The position numbers were made by a program, and so were the translations under genes. A stretch of DNA of 42,834 nt from Polaribacter sp. Its GTDB lineage: Bacteria > Bacteroidota > Bacteroidia > Flavobacteriales > Flavobacteriaceae. Each line of letters starts with the position of its first letter. The stretch's first letter is position 1. Below are positions 17,903 through 26,303 of the stretch, in pieces. Below the pieces are notes generated by a model. The model was not told the origin of the DNA. It searched no databases and worked only from the letters and a program-made list of their open reading frames with translations. Location of the stretch: positions 1-42,834 of the forward strand of contig JAHDHO010000003.1 in NCBI GenBank assembly GCA_020631275.1. The letters are read 5' to 3'.

Positions 17903-18505
17903 ATGGCTGTATTTATACCAACATACTTTTCACCTATATCACAATATCGCGCTATTATTAATGCAGATACTGTTTTATTTGAAACAGAAGATAATTTTCA
18001 GAAACAAAGCTATAGAAATAGGTGTTATATTTTTAATACAAATGGTAAGCAACTCTTAAATATCCCGGTAAAACATCCTGCAACCTCAGGTAGAAAAAAA
18101 ACGAAGGATACTATTATTGAAAGTGCAACAAATTGGCAAGATCAACATTTTAAGTCTTTAAAAACCGCTTATAGAAATTCGCCTTTTTTTGAATTTTATA
18201 TAGATGATTTAGCTCCAATATTCGATAAAAAATATACTTTTTTACAAGATTTAAATTTTGATACTTTCGACTTTATTACAGATGCTTTACAATTAGAAAT
18301 TGATTACAAAAAAAGTAAATCTTACATCGATTCTGATGAAAAATCTGATTTTAGAAGTTTAGCTGACGTAAAATTTTTACCCAACAATCTTACCGACAAG
18401 TACATACAAATGTTTGATGACAAACATGGTTTTATACCAAATTTATCGATTTTAGACTTATTATTTATGGAAGGCCCTAATGCAATTAGTTTTTTAGAAA
18501 ATTAG
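17903..18505 (+). CDS. WbqC-like family protein
   Basis: The 200-residue protein matches the WbqC family, with AVFIPTYFSPISQYRAI at the start and the QKQSYRNRCYIFNTNG ... LNIPVKHP block. Members are found in O-antigen and other surface-sugar loci, but their reaction is not firmly known to me. I chose the ATG at 17903, 1 bp after the lepB stop, rather than an in-frame upstream ATG at 17843 that would lie inside lepB and add a non-homologous basic extension. It is the last gene of the parA-to-wbqC run. Confidence 0.85.
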   Translation: MAVFIPTYFSPISQYRAIINADTVLFETEDNFQKQSYRNRCYIFNTNGKQLLNIPVKHPATSGRKKTKDTIIESATNWQDQHFKSLKTAYRNSPFFEFYIDDLAPIFDKKYTFLQDLNFDTFDFITDALQLEIDYKKSKSYIDSDEKSDFRSLADVKFLPNNLTDKYIQMFDDKHGFIPNLSILDLLFMEGPNAISFLEN

Positions 18506-18508
18506 TTG

Positions 18509-18516
18509 TATCTTTG
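18509..18516 (+). promoter_or_regulatory. Promoter -7 box for the Crp/Fnr-type gene
   Basis: TATCTTTG is an exact TAnnTTTG match, 3 nt after the wbqC stop and 49 nt before the regulator start. The leader between them contains a 7-bp inverted repeat (AAATAGC, 18526-18532; GCTATTT, 18545-18551), which may fold in the mRNA or bind a protein. Confidence 0.55.
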
Positions 18517-18565
18517 CAGACTCTTAAATAGCAAATCTTCTTAAGCTATTTGGGGTTCTAAATTA

Positions 18566-19144
18566 ATGAATAACTTAAAAAAAATACTAGATAAATTTTG
18601 TGAAATCTCTGACGAATCACAAAATCTTATATTTTCTTTAGCAAAAAATATCGAGCTCCGAAAAGGAGACTCTATATCTAAAGCTGGAGAAATATCTAAA
18701 AGTATTTATATTCTAGAAGAAGGTATTGCTAGATCTTTTTATGTTGATGAAAAAGGGAAAGAATACATTAGAAACCTATTTGTACCAGTTAGAGCTATTG
18801 GCCCTTTAGGCGCTTTAATTCTAAGAAAAAAATCTAAGTTTTCTTACGATTGTTTATCTCATTGCAAATTACAAGTTATAAATTATGATGATTTTATAGA
18901 TTTAACGAAACAAAATCTAGAAATTGGTAAACTATATTCTAAAATACTTGAAAAAGTATTTTTAGAATTAGAAGCTAAGGTTTACGATTTATCTGTTTTA
19001 AATGCTACAGAAAGGTATTTAAAGGTAAAAGCACAAATACCAAATATAGAAAACTTAATACCACAATACCATATAGCTTCTTACTTAAATATTACACCTG
19101 TTCAATTAAGTAGAATTAGAAAAGGTTTGTATTCTAAAAAATAA
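18566..19144 (+). CDS. Crp/Fnr-family transcriptional regulator
   Basis: The 192-residue protein has an N-terminal cyclic-nucleotide-binding-like barrel (~20-110; LRKGDSISKAGEISKSIYIL, then EEGIARSFYVDEKGKEYIR) and a C-terminal winged-helix part with HIASYLNITPVQLSRIRK. No N-terminal cysteine cluster for an iron-sulfur centre is present, so it is not a classical FNR oxygen sensor; the ligand is unknown. This short form is common in Bacteroidetes. It has its own promoter and is followed after 5 bp by a small membrane protein gene. Confidence 0.88.
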   Translation: MNNLKKILDKFCEISDESQNLIFSLAKNIELRKGDSISKAGEISKSIYILEEGIARSFYVDEKGKEYIRNLFVPVRAIGPLGALILRKKSKFSYDCLSHCKLQVINYDDFIDLTKQNLEIGKLYSKILEKVFLELEAKVYDLSVLNATERYLKVKAQIPNIENLIPQYHIASYLNITPVQLSRIRKGLYSKK

Positions 19145-19149
19145 TTTTA

Positions 19150-19461
19150 ATGATTAGCATTAAATTTATAGTTCATTACAGCTTACATTTTATTGTTCCG
19201 TTTTTATTTGCTTTTGTTTTCTTTAGAAAAAAATGGAAAGCGGTTTACATTATTTTTATACTTTCCATGCTTGTAGATTTAGATCATTTATTAGCAAATC
19301 CTATTTTTCAAGAAAATAGATGTAGTATCAATTTTCATCCATTACACACATTTTGGGCAATGGCTATTTATATTTTAGGCTTATTCTTTAACAAAACAAG
19401 AATACTCTGTATTGCCTTATTATTTCACATGTTTACAGATTACTTAGACTGTTTATTGTAA
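19150..19461 (+). CDS. DUF6122 family small membrane protein
   Basis: The 103-residue protein has three or so hydrophobic segments and several conserved His/Asp motifs: HYSLHFIVPF near the start, VDLDHLLANP, CSINFHPLHT and FHMFTDYLDC near the end. This matches DUF6122. The DLDH/HxxxD spacing resembles membrane metal-dependent hydrolases of the YdjM type, so metal binding is plausible but unproven. It probably shares a transcript with the regulator 5 bp upstream. Its last 22 bp overlap the 3' end of the convergent flippase gene. Confidence 0.75.
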   Translation: MISIKFIVHYSLHFIVPFLFAFVFFRKKWKAVYIIFILSMLVDLDHLLANPIFQENRCSINFHPLHTFWAMAIYILGLFFNKTRILCIALLFHMFTDYLDCLL

Positions 19462-20939
19462 TACTTACCAAGTAAAATATCTAATTCCGGAGAAATATTA
19501 AATTTAAAAATCAATAAAATATACACCGGTACAATTAATATACTTTTCAAAATAATGTTAATAATTGGGTGAATCGGAAAATCCCATACATAAATATTAT
19601 CCACAGGAAAATCCCAAAAATTAAATGCAAAATATAAAATTGCTATAATTGCAAGCATCTTTGCAGTTTTATTGGTAAAAGGTGTTATAGAAAACTTCTT
19701 TTTTACAAAGTATAGTTTAAATGTATTAGCACAAAAAATTACAATTAGGGTTGAAAGTGCCAAACCATTTGTACCCATTTCAAACTCATAATAAAATAAT
19801 TTATTTAAAGCATAAACAGATAGCGCCATAGCAATACCAACAGGTAATGTTATTTTATAAAACTTAGAATTATTAATGATTGCACCATTATTACCTAAAA
19901 AGCCGTTGTACATTTTTAAAAATGAAATCATAAGCACTACGAGTCCGCCACCCGCATATTCTTCTGGTAGTAAGTTGAATAATTGTTGCACATTTGTATT
20001 AATTAAAACAAAGAAAAAACCACTTATTAAAAGTAAGTTAATTGAGCTTTTCTTATACAAAGAACCAACCTCTTTTTGATTATCTTCATTTAATGTTTTA
20101 GAAGTTAAAGGCTGTAAAATATTTAACATCGCTCTACTTGGTGCTTCTATAAAAGAACCTATAAAAACGGCTACAGAATAGTAAGCAGCTATTGCCAAAG
20201 TTTCTTTTCCAGGTATCATAAACTTATCAATATCTAAGATAATTGCACCTGCACTACCAGCCAAAATTATGTATCCAGAAAATCGTAAAACTTCAATAAA
20301 ATTAGCAGGTTTCGCAAATGTAAACTTTGGCACGTATAGTTTTAGTGCATAAAACATCATTATAAACATTCTTAAAAAATACGCTGCAGTTAGGTAGTAA
20401 ATAAATTCTGGTTTGCTTATAAATTCAAAATAAACGGCAAAAAGTAACAACATTACCACTACTCTGTTCCATAATTCTTTTAAAATATTACCAAAAACAG
20501 TTTGAAACTGTACTTTTGCCCAAGAATAAAAAATTTCAAAATACGCACAAGCTACTGCTATCAAATAAATTACTATTGTATAATCTTTTATAATAGGGTT
20601 TTTTTTTGATAAATAATCACCTATTTCTTGATAAAAAATATTACCAAAATAAGCTATTGGTATTGCAATTAATAATGGTAAAAAAACAACAGAAGATAGA
20701 AATTTATCTTTTTCTTCTTTTGTAAAATAACTAGAGAAAAACTTTACAATTGTATGATGAATTCCTAATGCAATTAATGGCATTAAAAGGTTAGATGTAG
20801 AGAATAAAAATGTAACTAAACCATAATACTCTTCCTCTAGAAACCTTGTGTATAAGAATAAAGTATTTATACCTCCAAAGGCAAAACCTAAGTATATAAA
20901 AAAAGTGTTTTTTAATGATTGTTTTAATACAATTCCCAT
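19440..20939 (-). CDS. Oligosaccharide flippase (Wzx-like, MOP superfamily)
   Basis: The 499-residue protein has about 12-14 hydrophobic segments from the N-terminus (SLKNTFFIYLGFAFGGINTL) to the C-terminus, characteristic of polysaccharide exporters that flip undecaprenol-linked oligosaccharides across the inner membrane. It starts 1 bp after the stop of the GT4 gene at 20941 and is the last gene of the minus-strand polysaccharide operon. The sugar substrate cannot be told from sequence. Its end overlaps the convergent DUF6122 gene by 22 bp. Confidence 0.87.
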   Translation of the reverse strand: MGIVLKQSLKNTFFIYLGFAFGGINTLFLYTRFLEEEYYGLVTFLFSTSNLLMPLIALGIHHTIVKFFSSYFTKEEKDKFLSSVVFLPLLIAIPIAYFGNIFYQEIGDYLSKKNPIIKDYTIVIYLIAVACAYFEIFYSWAKVQFQTVFGNILKELWNRVVVMLLLFAVYFEFISKPEFIYYLTAAYFLRMFIMMFYALKLYVPKFTFAKPANFIEVLRFSGYIILAGSAGAIILDIDKFMIPGKETLAIAAYYSVAVFIGSFIEAPSRAMLNILQPLTSKTLNEDNQKEVGSLYKKSSINLLLISGFFFVLINTNVQQLFNLLPEEYAGGGLVVLMISFLKMYNGFLGNNGAIINNSKFYKITLPVGIAMALSVYALNKLFYYEFEMGTNGLALSTLIVIFCANTFKLYFVKKKFSITPFTNKTAKMLAIIAILYFAFNFWDFPVDNIYVWDFPIHPIINIILKSILIVPVYILLIFKFNISPELDILLGKYYNKQSK

Positions 20940-20940
20940 T

Positions 20941-22206
20941 CTACGAAGTTATGTTTTTTAGAATAGAAGCTAATTCTTTTGTCAACTCTTTTCTATGATA
21001 TTTTTTAATGTTGCTTGATGAAACCAACAACTTATTATTTTTATAATCTTTATATAAAGACTTTATTTCTTCTGATAGCTTTAATTCATTCTCAAAATTC
21101 ACAACCTTACCAGCATTGGTTTCTTCTAAAATTGTTGCCAAATCTCCTTTTTCTGGTCCGATAGCTAAAATAGGTCTTTTGGCTGTTAAATACTCAAATA
21201 ACTTTCCTGTTAAAATACCTTCGTTATTTAATACATTCGGAATTAACAATAATAAAACCTGAGATTTTTTTTGATATTTGATTGCTTTATGATGTGGTAA
21301 ATATCCTAAAAATTTTGTGTTTTTTGATAAATTAAAGCATTGTATATCTTGTTTTACATCATCTACAATATCACCAATAAAATTAATTTGTAAATCGTTT
21401 TTAAAACTTGAATCTTGTAAACTAAGCTTTTCTAAAACTTTAAACAATACGGATGGATTACTTTGTTTAGGCAATAGACCAATGTAAGAAATTGTAAATT
21501 TTTTATCTAATCTTATGATATTTTTAGTCACAACTTCATCATCGAAACCATTGGTAATAACCTCTACTCTTTTGGCTGTTTTTAAAAACTCCTTTTTTAA
21601 GGTGTCACTAACAGTTAATATACAATCAGCATTTTTTAAAACTGATTTTTCTAATTTTATATTTTTATTTTTTGCAAAAGACAACTGATTAAAATCTTTA
21701 TTATAATATAAATTAGACCAAGGATCACGAAAATCTGCAATCCATTTTAGATTGTTTTTTTGATGTAATTTTTGTGCTATTAAATGCATGCTATGTGGCG
21801 GACCCGTAGAAATTATTACATCGATTTTATAAGAATCGATAATTTTCTGCAAATATTTAACCGAAGGATTCACCCAAAAAACTTTAGGATCTGGAATAAA
21901 AAAATTACCTCTTATAAAAGACAAAAAACCGCCTTTACTAATATTAGAAACTCCTTTTTTTTGCTGATTATTTTTTTTCCAAAATAATAAATCTGTAGGT
22001 TCCCAAATTGGTTGTTTTAAAACCTTTATATTGTTAGGAATTTCATTTATCAAAGTTTTATCTTCCTTCGGATACTTAGGATTATCAACAGTATACACTA
22101 TGGGTTCAATATCAAAATTCTGTAAATATTTTACAAATTTTAACCAACGTTGCACGCCAGAACCACCTGCTGGTGGCCAATAATATGTAATTATTAGAAC
22201 TTTCAA
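20941..22206 (-). CDS. Glycosyltransferase, GT4-type (GT-B fold)
   Basis: The 421-residue protein begins with the GT4 start VLIITYYWPPAGGSGVQRW and has IISTGPPHSMHLIAQKL in the N-terminal Rossmann domain and WIADFRDPWSN before the inter-domain linker. The C-terminal nucleotide-sugar domain includes ISYIGLLPKQSNP, FLGYLPHHKAI and GKLFEYLTAKRPILAIGP, the latter resembling the Ex7E region. It should transfer a sugar onto a lipid-linked or protein acceptor in the cytoplasm. Its first 4 bp overlap the end of the next upstream GT gene (ATGA), so the two are translationally coupled. Confidence 0.9.
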   Translation of the reverse strand: MKVLIITYYWPPAGGSGVQRWLKFVKYLQNFDIEPIVYTVDNPKYPKEDKTLINEIPNNIKVLKQPIWEPTDLLFWKKNNQQKKGVSNISKGGFLSFIRGNFFIPDPKVFWVNPSVKYLQKIIDSYKIDVIISTGPPHSMHLIAQKLHQKNNLKWIADFRDPWSNLYYNKDFNQLSFAKNKNIKLEKSVLKNADCILTVSDTLKKEFLKTAKRVEVITNGFDDEVVTKNIIRLDKKFTISYIGLLPKQSNPSVLFKVLEKLSLQDSSFKNDLQINFIGDIVDDVKQDIQCFNLSKNTKFLGYLPHHKAIKYQKKSQVLLLLIPNVLNNEGILTGKLFEYLTAKRPILAIGPEKGDLATILEETNAGKVVNFENELKLSEEIKSLYKDYKNNKLLVSSSNIKKYHRKELTKELASILKNITS

Positions 22207-23393
22207 TCTTGTAAATTGTTATACAGGTTCAGTAGCTTTTTAGAAGTTTCTTCCCAACAAAATTCGTTTATAATAAAATTCTTACCGTTTTCACCTAAAT
22301 TATTTCTAAGCGAAGTGTCTTTATATAATAATTGAATTTTAACTGCGAAATCTGCGCTATTTTTTTGTTCGTGTACTAAACCAGCATTTGCTTTTTCTAT
22401 CAATTTTTTCTGAGCAATAGCATCGCTAACCAAAAGAGGTTTCGCAAAACTCATGTATTGAAAAATCTTATTTGCATAAGCAACATCATGTTGTAAATTT
22501 CTATGCAAAGGCGATATACAAACTGCACTTGCCAAAATATAAGATTGAAAGAGAGAAACATCTTGCCAACCTTCAAAATCTACATATTTTTCTAGATTTA
22601 AGTCTTCGACTTGTTTTCTTAGTATTGTATCGGTAGTATTTTTACCCACAATTACCAACTTAATTTCTGGTATAGATTTTTTTAACCCATTTATAGCTGT
22701 AATCGCTGTTTGTAACCCCCTTCTAAGGTGCGTATCACCCAAATAAAGAATCACAAAATTGTTTTTGTATTTATCTATAATAGATTTTTTTAATGTATAG
22801 TTTTCGAAAAAAGATTTTCTAATTGTATTTGGTACAAGTACCAATTTATCTTTGTGTTTAGGTAATCTTTGTGCTAAAGTTTCTAAAAATTCTGGAGATA
22901 CAGAAATTACCTTATCTGCTTTTGCAATAAACTCTTCTTCTTTAACTTTCCATTTTTTTGGCGATATAATATACTGTCCTGGAAACTTCTGTAAATGAGG
23001 ATATAGTTTCATCACCTCTGGCATATTATCATGTAAATCTAAAACTACAGGTAATTTTTTATTTTTGTTAGATTTAAAAACAGCTTCTGCAATTCTTATA
23101 TCGTGAATATGAATTGCTTCAATTTGATTATCTGCAATAAATTTTGATATTTTCCTTTTCATTAGTAAAGTATATAACGGAATCGTATAAGCCAATGCAG
23201 ATAATTTATACTCTAGTTTATTAGAGTTAAAACGTCTTACTTTTATACCGTTTATTACTTCTGATGTTTTTTGATTTGTATAATTTAAACAAAATAAAAA
23301 AACTTCATGCCCGTCGTTTACCAAAGAAATGGCTTCATTTTCTACTCTTGGATCCGGAGGAAAAGAAGCATCGAGAATCATTCCTATTTTCAT
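22203..23393 (-). CDS. Glycosyltransferase, GT4-type (GT-B fold)
   Basis: The 396-residue protein has the GT-B start KIGMILDASFPPDPRVENEA, an N-terminal acceptor domain with IHIHDIRIAEA and the linker LVPNTIRKS, and a C-terminal donor domain with VILYLGDTHLRRGL, VDFEGWQDVSLFQ and ANKIFQYMSFAKPLLVSD. It is cytoplasmic and likely acts in sequence with the neighbouring GT4 enzyme to build a surface glycan. It overlaps both neighbours by 4 bp (YfhO upstream, GT4 downstream). Confidence 0.9.
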   Translation of the reverse strand: MKIGMILDASFPPDPRVENEAISLVNDGHEVFLFCLNYTNQKTSEVINGIKVRRFNSNKLEYKLSALAYTIPLYTLLMKRKISKFIADNQIEAIHIHDIRIAEAVFKSNKNKKLPVVLDLHDNMPEVMKLYPHLQKFPGQYIISPKKWKVKEEEFIAKADKVISVSPEFLETLAQRLPKHKDKLVLVPNTIRKSFFENYTLKKSIIDKYKNNFVILYLGDTHLRRGLQTAITAINGLKKSIPEIKLVIVGKNTTDTILRKQVEDLNLEKYVDFEGWQDVSLFQSYILASAVCISPLHRNLQHDVAYANKIFQYMSFAKPLLVSDAIAQKKLIEKANAGLVHEQKNSADFAVKIQLLYKDTSLRNNLGENGKNFIINEFCWEETSKKLLNLYNNLQD

Positions 23394-25816
23394 GCTTCTT
23401 TACGTTTCTTCTTCTCGTCATAAAAAAACCATCCGGCAGAAACAACAAATAATAAAGCATAAGAAATCAACGAAAATATTTTACCTTCTTTAATTACTTT
23501 TGGTTCAAATTTAAATGTAATATCATGGTTTCCTGCAGGAATCTCCATTCCTCTTAAAACATAATTCACATTGTAATAAGGTACTAATTCTCCGTCTAAA
23601 TATGCATTCCAACCATCTTCATAATAAATTTCAGAAAAAACTGCAAATTGCGGTTTCGTAGAATTTGATTTATATTTTAAATTGGTTACATCGTTACTAA
23701 TCAATTTAATTATTGCAGTAGAATCTCTATCAACAAATAAGTTTTCTTTCAGTTTGTTAAAATTATCTTCTAAAATTACAGCTGTATTTTTAGTATTTAA
23801 AGAATCTAAAGCTTGTATTTCTTCATTTGCATTGCTTACAGAAATTAACTTTTCTACAAACCAAACATTACCGTTTGCTTCTGTATTTTGTTGTGCTTGT
23901 ACGTTACCTTTATTATCTGGTACAATAAAGTACTTGGTATTTAACATATTTAAAACTTGCATGTTATTTTTTGCAATTTGATAATCAAATAATTCTTGAT
24001 AACGACCAAGTTTAGCGGCGTGATAACCACCAATAGAATTATGAAAGTATGATGTGCTTCCATCATTCATAGGATCTACAGAAAAATTTGCAACTCTAAA
24101 ATAAGATGTGTCATTTAAAATTGCTTTATCAGCACTCGAAGCTACAAATGGTTCTTCTATTTTTCTTGAGGATTTAAAATCGTCTGCATTTACATAATTA
24201 AGATTTACAGATAACAAATCGAAAAGAATTAAGACTGTTATTGCAATAACCGCAAAAGGTATTTTAATTTTCTTCTTTAAAGTAAACCATAAAATAGCCC
24301 CAGAAATTAAAACTAAAATTAAAGATCTAACTGTATCTGAAAATAACATTGCTTTTCTGTCTGCAATTACTGCGTCCAAAAAGCCAGGAACTTCGCTATA
24401 TTGTTGCGCATCTCTTAAGCCTTCGAACGTTCCGAAAATATGCGCAAAAGCAAAACCAACAATTATTAAGCCTCCAAATACAATAATCGCCTTCTTTAAC
24501 TCAGCTTGTTTTTCCTTTAATTCTATGGTTTTAGAAAACAGTTCTTTTAAACCTAAAACGCCTAAAATTGGCACACATAACTCTGCAATTACTTGTATTG
24601 ATGAAACTGCTCTAAATTTATTATAAAGTGGAACGTAATCGATAAAAAAGTTAGTAATCACCTCAAAATTTCTACCCCAACTTAAAATAATAGAAAAGAT
24701 TGTTGCAGCAACTAACCATTCTTTTATTCTTCCTTTTACTAAAAATAATCCTAAGAAAAACAGAAAAAACACAACAACACCAATATACGCAGGTGCTTCT
24801 ACAATGGGTTGATCTCCCCAATACGTTAAAACTTGTTTCGAATATTCTTTTGCAGTTTTTTTATCCGTTTTTTCTTCAATAAACTCATAAAAGTTAGAAT
24901 TCTCTCCTAATTCTTCTACAGTTCCACCGCCCATAAAACGCGGAATAAATAAATTAAAAGTTTCTAATTTTGAGTAACTATATTGAGTTATATAAGATTT
25001 ATCTAAACCTTCTGTGGCCTTTTTTGTAGAACCATCTAAATTAATTGTTAATTCTGACTTTCCTCTTGTACTGTGTTCAGAATATTCTTTCATTGCCATT
25101 AATCTTGGTGCGTTTGCTCCTATTCCTAAAACTACAGCGGCAATAATTACTGCTGCTTGTTTTATAAATAATTGCACCTTACGTTCTTTAATGGCATTAA
25201 TTAATTCTACTAAACCAAGAATTAATAAACAGAAACCCAAATAGTAGGTCATTTGAATATGGTTAGCATAAATTTCTAAAGCCATTGCCAAACCTGTAAC
25301 TATAAAACCTAGCACAAATTTTCTATTAAAAATCCAAATAACACCCGCTAAAACTAGAGGCATATATGCAATTGCATGGGCTTTTGCATTGTGTCCTGCA
25401 CCAAATATTATAATTAAATAAGTAGAAAAACCAAAAGATAAAGCACCCAAAATTGCCAATCGCCACTTAACTTTTAAAGCCATCATCAAGACAAAAAAGC
25501 TTAAAAAATACAAAAATGTATAATCTGCAGGTCTTGGTAAAAACCTAAGTAAATTATCTACACTTCTTACAATATCATTTGGGTAATAAGCACTTACAGG
25601 ATAAGCAGGCATTCCGCTAAACGAAGCATCTGTCCAATAAGGTTCTTCGTTATTATCTGCTCTGTAATCATTTATATCTTTCACCATTCCTCTAAATTGA
25701 GTAATGTCTGATTGATTTAATTTTTGACCTTTTAAAACAGGATGAAAATATATTAAAGAAGCAATTACAAATACAAGAATTGCTACTAAATAAGGAAAAA
25801 GTTTGTTAAGTTTCAA
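23390..25816 (-). CDS. YfhO family membrane protein, GT-C-like
   Basis: The 808-residue protein has ten or more membrane helices in residues 1-~520, a large extracytoplasmic domain (~520-770) and a final membrane helix with a basic tail (YDEKKKRKEA). The first loop has SDITQFRGMVKDINDYRADN and PYWTDASFSGMPAYP, features of YfhO proteins, which resemble GT-C enzymes that use polyprenyl-phosphate sugars. In Gram-positive bacteria YfhO is linked to glycosylation of wall polymers; the role in Bacteroidetes is not established. Here it sits in a flippase/GT operon, which supports a surface-glycan function. Confidence 0.88.
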   Translation of the reverse strand: MKLNKLFPYLVAILVFVIASLIYFHPVLKGQKLNQSDITQFRGMVKDINDYRADNNEEPYWTDASFSGMPAYPVSAYYPNDIVRSVDNLLRFLPRPADYTFLYFLSFFVLMMALKVKWRLAILGALSFGFSTYLIIIFGAGHNAKAHAIAYMPLVLAGVIWIFNRKFVLGFIVTGLAMALEIYANHIQMTYYLGFCLLILGLVELINAIKERKVQLFIKQAAVIIAAVVLGIGANAPRLMAMKEYSEHSTRGKSELTINLDGSTKKATEGLDKSYITQYSYSKLETFNLFIPRFMGGGTVEELGENSNFYEFIEEKTDKKTAKEYSKQVLTYWGDQPIVEAPAYIGVVVFFLFFLGLFLVKGRIKEWLVAATIFSIILSWGRNFEVITNFFIDYVPLYNKFRAVSSIQVIAELCVPILGVLGLKELFSKTIELKEKQAELKKAIIVFGGLIIVGFAFAHIFGTFEGLRDAQQYSEVPGFLDAVIADRKAMLFSDTVRSLILVLISGAILWFTLKKKIKIPFAVIAITVLILFDLLSVNLNYVNADDFKSSRKIEEPFVASSADKAILNDTSYFRVANFSVDPMNDGSTSYFHNSIGGYHAAKLGRYQELFDYQIAKNNMQVLNMLNTKYFIVPDNKGNVQAQQNTEANGNVWFVEKLISVSNANEEIQALDSLNTKNTAVILEDNFNKLKENLFVDRDSTAIIKLISNDVTNLKYKSNSTKPQFAVFSEIYYEDGWNAYLDGELVPYYNVNYVLRGMEIPAGNHDITFKFEPKVIKEGKIFSLISYALLFVVSAGWFFYDEKKKRKEA

Positions 25817-25862
25817 TTTAAAAATTGTTTTAGATTGCTATTTATTTTGAAGCCGTTTTAAT

Positions 25863-26126
25863 TTAATCGATTTCTTCAAAATCTACATATTCACCAACAG
25901 ACTTTTTACTTTCCTTTTGGCTTCCTGGTTTTTTATCTATAATTGTTTCACCTTCTTTTACCGAAGGCTTTTGTGCTTGTCTATGTTGACCACCAAATTG
26001 TTGTTCTGCTTTCTTTTGAATAGTTTCCGCAGCTTTTTTCATTAAAAAAGGCGCAAAAAGTCTTGCTAAGAATTTAAACGCATAATAAAATAAGAAAATA
26101 AAAAAGAGTGTTTTAAGTAAACCCAT
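25863..26126 (-). CDS. DUF4834 family small membrane protein
   Basis: The 87-residue protein has one N-terminal membrane segment (LLKTLFFIFLFYYAFKFLARLF) followed by a charged cytoplasmic-like tail ending in VGEYVDFEEID, which is the DUF4834 pattern. Function is unknown. It is the first gene of the minus-strand run, 46 bp upstream of yfhO, and is preceded by a -7 box at 26153-26160. Confidence 0.8.
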   Translation of the reverse strand: MGLLKTLFFIFLFYYAFKFLARLFAPFLMKKAAETIQKKAEQQFGGQHRQAQKPSVKEGETIIDKKPGSQKESKKSVGEYVDFEEID

Positions 26127-26152
26127 TTATAAATTTAATTTAAAAAATATAT

Positions 26153-26160
26153 CAAAAATA
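26153..26160 (-). promoter_or_regulatory. Promoter -7 box for the DUF4834-YfhO-GT-flippase operon
   Basis: On the minus strand this reads TATTTTTG, an exact TAnnTTTG match, 26 nt upstream of the DUF4834 ATG. A near-direct repeat (ACAATTTGAGT, ACAATTGAGA) lies just behind it at 26161-26181. Confidence 0.45.
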
Positions 26161-26253
26161 ACAATTTGAGTACAATTGAGACGTTATGAATCTATAAAAG
26201 TTTCTTAAACCTAAAAAAGTAGTGTTTACCTTTATAAAACAGCTTTTTTGTTC

Positions 26254-26261
26254 TATGTTTG
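26254..26261 (+). promoter_or_regulatory. Promoter -7 box for the outer-membrane protein gene
   Basis: TATGTTTG matches TAnnTTTG. Transcription would begin near 26268, so the first in-frame ATG (26268) would be leaderless and the ATG at 26304 would have a ~36-nt leader. Confidence 0.45.
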
Positions 26262-26303
26262 TGAAGCATGTTAGATTTAAAATGTAAACCCTATTCTTTT
26301 TCT

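Noticed and set aside
13000-18505. parS site near parAB
   Set aside because: Reading for a CACGTG-centred GTTTCACGTGAAAC-like palindrome gave none; a pattern search over the whole genome is needed to find it.
26268-26303. First in-frame ATG of the outer-membrane protein
   Set aside because: It would put twelve residues in front of a good signal peptide and would be leaderless relative to the -7 box at 26254-26261; not fully excluded.
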